NCBI GenBank assembly: GCA_027365215.1
Contig: DAHXNT010000029.1
Span: 1 to 7,125 of the forward strand
DNA length: 7,125 nucleotides
Direction of reading: 5' to 3'
Source of the DNA: Microcaldota archaeon
GTDB taxonomy: Archaea > Micrarchaeota > Micrarchaeia > Micrarchaeales > Micrarchaeaceae
Position numbers and translations under genes: made by a program. The notes under the pieces were generated by a model. The model was not told the origin of the DNA, ran no database searches, and worked only from the letters and a program-made list of their open reading frames with translations. Position 1 is the stretch's first letter; the number at the start of each line of letters is the position of its first letter. Shown piece by piece: positions 6,478-7,125 of this stretch.

Positions 6478-6505
6478 AAGCTAAAATATATAAATATTGT
6501 AGCTT
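6478..6505. repeat. AT-rich imperfect palindrome around the TATA box
   Basis: AAGCTA (6478-6483) pairs with TAGCTT (6500-6505), and inside it AATAT (6485-6489) pairs with ATATT (6494-6498), leaving one mismatched position and a 4-base centre. The 28-bp dyad encloses the TATA box, so it could be an operator, or a bidirectional promoter core. Confidence 0.45.
6487..6494 (-). promoter_or_regulatory. Consensus archaeal TATA box, leftward
   Basis: TTTATATA on the minus strand matches the archaeal box A consensus exactly, and the six bases upstream (ACAATA) match 5 of 6 positions of the TFB-recognition consensus RNWAAW. Predicted start is about 6463-6465, coinciding with an ATG. The complementary strand also reads as a TATA-like element, so rightward transcription toward the insertion sequence is possible. 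Confidence 0.5.
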
Positions 6506-6542
6506 AGTATATGAATAGATAGTTGGATAAAATCTCCGACGG

Positions 6543-6554
6543 GGTATTAATACC
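6543..6554. repeat. 12-bp perfect palindrome near the insertion-sequence left end
   Basis: GGTATTAATACC reads the same on both strands. It lies 9 bp outside the left-end hairpin, and may include or adjoin the junction between host DNA and the element. I cannot tell which side of the junction it is on. Confidence 0.4.
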
Positions 6555-6563
6555 TTAAGAATT

Positions 6564-6582
6564 CCCCCAACCTCGTTGGGGG
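6564..6582 (+). repeat. Left-end foldback hairpin of the IS200/IS605-type element
   Basis: CCCCCAAC (6564-6571), loop CTC, GTTGGGGG (6575-6582): a perfect 8-bp stem with a 3-base loop, 104 bp upstream of tnpA. IS200/IS605 elements carry subterminal hairpins that the TnpA dimer binds as single-stranded DNA to set the cleavage site. Position, shape and orientation fit the left end. The cleavage tetra- or pentanucleotide is expected shortly 5' but cannot be fixed without a second copy. Confidence 0.65.
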
Positions 6583-6630
6583 TTGTCTAGTCCTTCAGTA
6601 ATAAACGCCTTCCCTGAAATATCCTTCTGA

Positions 6631-6673
6631 CGGCAGCGTGCAGCAGGTCATTACTGCTGCCAATTTTCTGCCG
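6631..6673 (+). promoter_or_regulatory. Two-tier hairpin in the tnpA leader
   Basis: Inner stem GCAGCAG (6640-6646) with CTGCTGC (6654-6660) around a 7-base loop; outer stem CGGCAG (6631-6636) with CTGCCG (6668-6673). The structure ends 5 bases before the AGTGAT ribosome-binding motif of tnpA. In enteric IS200, a leader stem-loop limits transposase translation; this looks like an analogous arrangement, which is inference. Confidence 0.45.
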
Positions 6674-6679
6674 CCGAAG

Positions 6680-6683
6680 TGAT
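6680..6683 (+). promoter_or_regulatory. Ribosome-binding motif of tnpA
   Basis: TGAT within AAGTGATC, 3 bases before the ATG. It has the same spacing as the TGAT motifs of UPF0147, DP1 and DP2, which supports the ATG at 6687 as the start. Confidence 0.5.
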
Positions 6684-6686
6684 CGT

Positions 6687-7125
6687 ATGAATAGTGTAAG
6701 CCATGTAAAGAATAAAAGCGTATCGGACTTCCAGTACAACTTTGCACACATTGTGCTTGTATCAAAGTACCGATTCAAGGTCTTCAAAAATCCGAATACG
6801 CAGAAGATAGTCGCAGATGCATTTCGTGAAACAGAAATGCAATACGGTATCAGGATAAAGGAGTTTTCATTCGGAGACGATTATGCACATGTGCACATGG
6901 AGGTCGATGTGCCAAATACACTGTCTGTTGTGCAAGTGATACAGATTTTGAAGTCGCATTCTGCTTCAAAAGTCTTTGCAGAAATGCCAAACTACATCAA
7001 ACGTTATCCAAAAAAGAATTTCTGGGGCGGTCAGTACAGCAACAGCAGCGTCGGTCCTGTCGGAGAAAATGTGATCAAAAATTACATCCGACAGCAAGAC
7101 ATTTCGTACGAACCTTTCATGCAAC
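6687..7125 (+). CDS. tnpA: IS200/IS605 family transposase TnpA (Y1, HUH), 3' end outside the window
   Basis: Single-strand DNA transposase of the Y1 HUH class; it nicks and joins the element's ends as a dimer using one tyrosine. 146 codons are visible and the frame is intact up to the edge; relatives are about 130-155 residues, so only a few are missing. Landmarks: FAHIVLVSKYRF near the N-terminus (19-30); H68-V-H70, the metal-binding HUH pair, in YAHVHMEV; KKNFWGGQYSNSSVG (109-123); and the catalytic Y133 with Q137 in ENVIKNYIRQQ. The ATG is the first in a frame open from 6618 and has TGAT 3 bases upstream. Codon use (many AAA, CAA, GCA) is more A/T-rich than in the minus-strand genes, suggesting recent arrival. 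Whether a tnpB follows cannot be seen. Confidence 0.95.
   Translation, partial: MNSVSHVKNKSVSDFQYNFAHIVLVSKYRFKVFKNPNTQKIVADAFRETEMQYGIRIKEFSFGDDYAHVHMEVDVPNTLSVVQVIQILKSHSASKVFAEMPNYIKRYPKKNFWGGQYSNSSVGPVGENVIKNYIRQQDISYEPFMQ

Larger units (their letters stand above)
6246..6686. other. Gene-poor region between Er-VIT1 and tnpA
   Basis: 441 bp without a confidently called gene. Starting from Er-VIT1 it holds that gene's promoter with two palindromes, a short GC-rich direct repeat, a possible leaderless 25-codon ORF on the minus strand, an AT-rich palindrome containing a consensus TATA box, and from roughly 6540 the left end of the insertion sequence with two hairpins. I saw no convincing tRNA, snoRNA or CRISPR repeat. 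The stretch 6325-6385 shows nothing I can interpret. Confidence 0.7.
6543..7125 (+). mobile_element. IS200/IS605-type insertion sequence, left part (right end outside)
   Basis: Consists of the left-end hairpin, a structured leader and tnpA. These elements lack terminal inverted repeats and target duplications, so the left boundary cannot be fixed from one copy; 6543 is an approximate outer limit based on hairpin position. It lies upstream of Er-VIT1 and does not interrupt a recognisable gene. Confidence 0.7.

Noticed and set aside
6587..6787. 66-codon minus-strand frame over the tnpA start
   Set aside because: It overlaps the leader hairpin and the conserved tnpA N-terminus, has no promoter or ribosome-binding motif, and its protein is not family-like. 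An antisense RNA remains possible.
1..7125. CRISPR array, rRNA or prophage attachment site
   Set aside because: No regularly spaced repeats, no rRNA-like conserved blocks and no integrase or att-like duplication were seen.

Overview
The window is archaeal chromosomal DNA. It is dominated by a leftward (minus-strand) block of housekeeping genes, with the left end of a rightward IS200/IS605-type insertion sequence at the right edge. The archaeal assignment rests on both subunits of family D DNA polymerase (PolD, found only in archaea), a UPF0147 protein (an archaeal family), TATA-type promoters at archaeal spacing, and start codons preceded by a GGTGAT-like motif. The minus-strand genes use many ATA (Ile) and AGG (Arg) codons. 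PolD argues against a classical crenarchaeote. DP1 and DP2 back to back, together with a ferritin-like/VIT1 protein, would suit a DPANN/Micrarchaeota-like or Thermoplasmatota-like lineage, but that is only a guess.

Layout from right to left along the minus strand: a possible 25-codon leaderless gene (6463-6386) with a consensus TATA box; an Er-VIT1 gene (6245-5289) encoding a ferritin-like domain fused to a VIT1/CCC1 membrane transporter, with palindromic operator candidates at its promoter; a 103-bp gap with a TATA box inside an inverted repeat; then UPF0147 (5185-4916), DP1 (4911-3391) and DP2 (3386 to beyond the left edge). The last three genes are separated by only 4 bp each and are almost certainly one operon. 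The upstream TGA stop is reused as part of the ribosome-binding motif (TGAT-N3-ATG) of the next gene, so the polymerase subunits look translationally coupled.

DP1 keeps the full calcineurin-like phosphoesterase residue set expected of a working proofreading 3'-5' exonuclease. DP2 keeps the catalytic Asp pair of the two-barrel polymerase site and two Cys clusters, has no intein, and is cut by the window edge probably just short of its C-terminal PCNA-binding tail.

The right 440 bp before tnpA has no confident gene. It holds the Er-VIT1 promoter, the possible micro-gene, an AT-rich palindromic promoter, and the left end of the insertion sequence: a perfect 8-bp hairpin, then a two-tier leader hairpin just before the ribosome-binding motif of tnpA (6687 to the edge). 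The transposase is intact as far as visible (HUH pair and catalytic Tyr) and is more A/T-rich in codon use than the host genes.

No CRISPR array, tRNA, rRNA or clearly novel multi-gene system was found. The most interesting points are the UPF0147-PolD operon with an internal repeat in UPF0147, the stop/ribosome-binding overlap, the palindromes at the Er-VIT1 and PolD promoters, and the leaderless micro-ORF.
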